Source: an uncultured Bacilli bacterium
GTDB lineage: Bacteria; Bacillota_I; Bacilli_A; RF39; UBA660
Assembly: GCA_910585335.1 (NCBI GenBank)
Contig: CAJUCU010000052.1
Coordinates: forward strand, 1-6,546
Direction: 5' to 3'
Length of the DNA: 6,546 nucleotides
The number at the start of each line of letters is the position of its first letter. Position 1 is the stretch's first letter. The notes beneath the pieces were generated by a model. It made no database searches and was not told the origin of the DNA. It saw only the letters and a list, made by a program, of their open reading frames with translations. This document shows, piece after piece, positions 5,082 through 6,546 of the stretch. A program made the translations under genes and the position numbers.

Positions 5082-6227
5082 ATGAAGAAGTTATTTTTAA
5101 TTGGTATTTTTACTATTTTAATATTGCCTCTTTCTGTACAGGCGGAGGATTTGATTCCTAATGCAGTTAGTGGATTATTAATGGAACAGTCCACAGGGAA
5201 GATTATATTTGAAAAGGATAAGGATAAACAGGTTCCAGTTGCATCTATGACAAAAATGGTTGCACAAATTATTATTCTTGAACATATTGAGAAAGGTAAA
5301 ATTAAGTGGGATGATGTGATTGAAGTGAGCAAGAATGCTTCAGAAATGGGAGGGTCCCAGATTTATTTGGAGCCAGGTGAAAAGATGAGCGTAAAAGATT
5401 TATTTAAAGGAATTTCCATGGCTAGTGCTAATGATGCTACGGTTCAAATGGCTGAAGTAATTGGAGGTAGTGAAAAAGGGTTTGTCAAAATGATGAATGC
5501 CAAAGTTAAGGAATTGGGACTTAAGAATACACATTTTGAAAACTGTACAGGTCTTGATCAAGACGGTCATTATTCTAGTGCTTATGATATGGCAATGATT
5601 GCTAAAGAACTTTTATCACATGAAGAAATACTTAATTTTTCATCTGTTTATGAAGATTATTTAAGACAGAATACGGAAAATAAGTTTTGGCTTGTTAATA
5701 CAAATAAACTTGTACGTTTTTATGAAGGGGCAGATGGTCTTAAAACGGGGCATACAGATGCTGCAAAATATTGTTTGGCAGCAACAGCTAAAAGAAATGA
5801 TATGAGACTGATTGCAATCGTACTTGGAGAAGAAGTATCAAAGGTTCGGAATGCTGAGACAATTTCTCTTCTTGACTATGGGTTTAATACCGTAAAAGTA
5901 CAAAGACTTAAGAAAAAAGGGGAGAAAATAAAAGAGATTCCTATTTCTAAGGGGAATAAAAATAAAATAACATTGGTTACGAAAGATGATGTTTCGGTTT
6001 TACAAGATAAGGGGACAAAAGATAAGAAATATACGATTGAGACAACGGTTGATAAAATAAAATTGCCTATTCAAAAAGGGGATACTCTAGGAAGGATTAT
6101 CGTAAAGGAAAAAGATAAGATAGTGATACAAAAAGATTTGGTTTCTAAATCGGATATTAAAAAATTGAGTTATTTTGAGCTTATTTTAAATACGCTTAAG
6201 AAGGCTACTACAGGGGATATTAATTGA
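5082..6227 (+). CDS. dacF: DacF-like S11 serine-type D-Ala-D-Ala carboxypeptidase (PBP5 family)
   Basis: This low-molecular-weight penicillin-binding protein trims D-Ala from peptidoglycan stem peptides at the outer face of the membrane. From ATG 5082 it has 381 residues: a signal peptide (about 1-21, cleavage after VQA), the S11 catalytic domain (about 25-265), a PBP5_C-type beta domain (about 268-355), and a C-terminal amphipathic anchor (about 359-376). All three active-site motifs are intact: Ser55-x-x-Lys58 (SMTK), Ser115-Ala-Asn117 (SAN) and Lys221-Thr-Gly (KTG). Length and domain order are normal for the family. The symbol rests partly on context: in Bacillus, dacF follows drm and pupG, and here it lies downstream of a nucleoside phosphorylase gene. 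The next gene is not spoIIAA, so a sporulation role is not supported. It is transcribed away from the VanY-type gene, a second enzyme acting on the same bond. Confidence 0.94.
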   Translation: MKKLFLIGIFTILILPLSVQAEDLIPNAVSGLLMEQSTGKIIFEKDKDKQVPVASMTKMVAQIIILEHIEKGKIKWDDVIEVSKNASEMGGSQIYLEPGEKMSVKDLFKGISMASANDATVQMAEVIGGSEKGFVKMMNAKVKELGLKNTHFENCTGLDQDGHYSSAYDMAMIAKELLSHEEILNFSSVYEDYLRQNTENKFWLVNTNKLVRFYEGADGLKTGHTDAAKYCLAATAKRNDMRLIAIVLGEEVSKVRNAETISLLDYGFNTVKVQRLKKKGEKIKEIPISKGNKNKITLVTKDDVSVLQDKGTKDKKYTIETTVDKIKLPIQKGDTLGRIIVKEKDKIVIQKDLVSKSDIKKLSYFELILNTLKKATTGDIN

Positions 6228-6387
6228 TGTTGTGAAAGTAAACAATATAAGAAGTGTTTAAAGCGGAATATATCTATTACTAGTAATTTTAGTAAGTAAA
6301 GTTTACATGAGTTAAAACAAGTATTCCTTATCATTTTCTCTAGTGTTTGTTATAATATAGATAATTAATAAGAAGGGAAACTTGAAT
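6228..6387. other. Intergenic region after dacF: dyads, no clear terminator
   Basis: TAAACA (6239-6244) and TGTTTA (6255-6260) form a 6-bp hairpin with a 10-base loop, 11 bases after the dacF stop. No T-run follows, so it is at best a weak terminator. ATTACTAGTAAT (6276-6287) is a perfect 12-bp palindrome, about 40 bp upstream of the -35 of the next promoter, and is a possible operator. GTTTAC (6301-6306) is also the inverse of GTAAAC (6238-6243). No gene or RNA was recognised. Confidence 0.4.
6328..6356 (+). promoter_or_regulatory. Promoter of the membrane-protein gene at the right edge
   Basis: TTATCA (6328-6333, four of six to TTGACA) is exactly 17 bp from TATAAT (6351-6356). TG at 6348-6349 makes an extended -10 (TGTTATAAT). 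The predicted leader is about 25 nt and carries AAGGGA (6373-6378) before ATG 6388. Confidence 0.6.
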
Positions 6388-6546
6388 ATGGCAAGATTCT
6401 GGAAATTGATGATAGTTGTAATTTTAATATCATTTAGTGGAGTATGTATGTGTTTGCACATATTGTTTGGTTTGGATGACAGAAAAAAATTTGATTACAA
6501 AGAGAGTGAAAAGAAAACAATAGAGTTTTTAAATGATAATATTTAT
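6388..6546 (+). CDS. Membrane-anchored protein of unknown function, 3' end missing
   Basis: An open frame of 53 codons starts at ATG 6388 and runs off the window without a stop. AAGGGA (6373-6378) lies 9 nt upstream, and a good promoter lies before that. The visible protein has a short start (MARFWK), one hydrophobic segment (about residues 7-27, ending near SGVCMCLHILFG) and then a charged stretch rich in Lys, Asp and Glu. This suggests a single-pass protein with a soluble C-terminal part, or a signal peptide. No lipobox of the usual L-x-[GA]-C form is clear. The N-terminus does not resemble SpoIIAA, which follows dacF in Bacillus. The family cannot be named from this fragment. Confidence 0.65.
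   Translation, partial: MARFWKLMIVVILISFSGVCMCLHILFGLDDRKKFDYKESEKKTIEFLNDNIY

Noticed and set aside
5066..5332. 88-codon minus-strand open frame over the start of dacF
   Set aside because: It is antisense to the signal peptide and SxxK region of a clear S11 enzyme, with no independent support.

Overview
The window comes from an AT-rich, walled Gram-positive bacterium of the Bacillota (Firmicutes), probably a non-model gut-type Bacilli/Erysipelotrichia-like lineage. The grounds are strong AGGAGG-type ribosome sites, a C-terminal sortase sorting signal with its sortase, two D-Ala-D-Ala carboxypeptidases, and Bacillota-type gene content. TGA serves as an ordinary stop (end of the S11 carboxypeptidase) and tryptophan is TGG, so the standard bacterial code applies. 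The species cannot be named from this sequence.

Layout. (1) Positions 1-113 hold a dyad, an intrinsic-terminator-like hairpin for whatever lies upstream, and a near-consensus promoter. (2) 114-1340 is a complete pyrimidine-nucleoside phosphorylase (pdp). (3) 1349-4159 is a self-contained surface-display cassette with its own promoter. It holds a thioester (Cys-Gln) adhesin with a CnaB-like domain and a TPDTG cell-wall sorting signal, a membrane-anchored sortase that overlaps it, and a five-helix membrane protein of unknown function. A rho-independent terminator closes it inside the 3' end of the opposing gene. (4) 4110-4934 on the minus strand is an M15B/VanY-type zinc D,D-carboxypeptidase. 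(5) 5082-6227 is a DacF-like S11 serine D-Ala-D-Ala carboxypeptidase, divergent from the VanY-type gene across 147 bp of regulatory DNA. (6) After 160 bp with a good extended -10 promoter, a new membrane-anchored protein starts at 6388 and runs off the end.

How it fits together. Outside the cassette the genes are housekeeping: nucleoside salvage next to dacF recalls the Bacillus drm-pupG-dacF neighbourhood. The surface-display genes and the VanY-type gene look inserted between pdp and dacF. Every gene after pdp acts at or outside the membrane. The adhesin is exported and, by inference, attached to the wall by the adjacent sortase, while the two carboxypeptidases trim the same peptidoglycan stem peptides. 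The most interesting points are the adhesin/sortase/5-TM unit, the apparent Gln in place of the sortase catalytic Arg, the non-LPXTG motif, and the unknown 5-TM partner. No tRNA, rRNA, CRISPR array, insertion sequence or phage gene was seen, and no gene-free stretch exceeds 300 bases.
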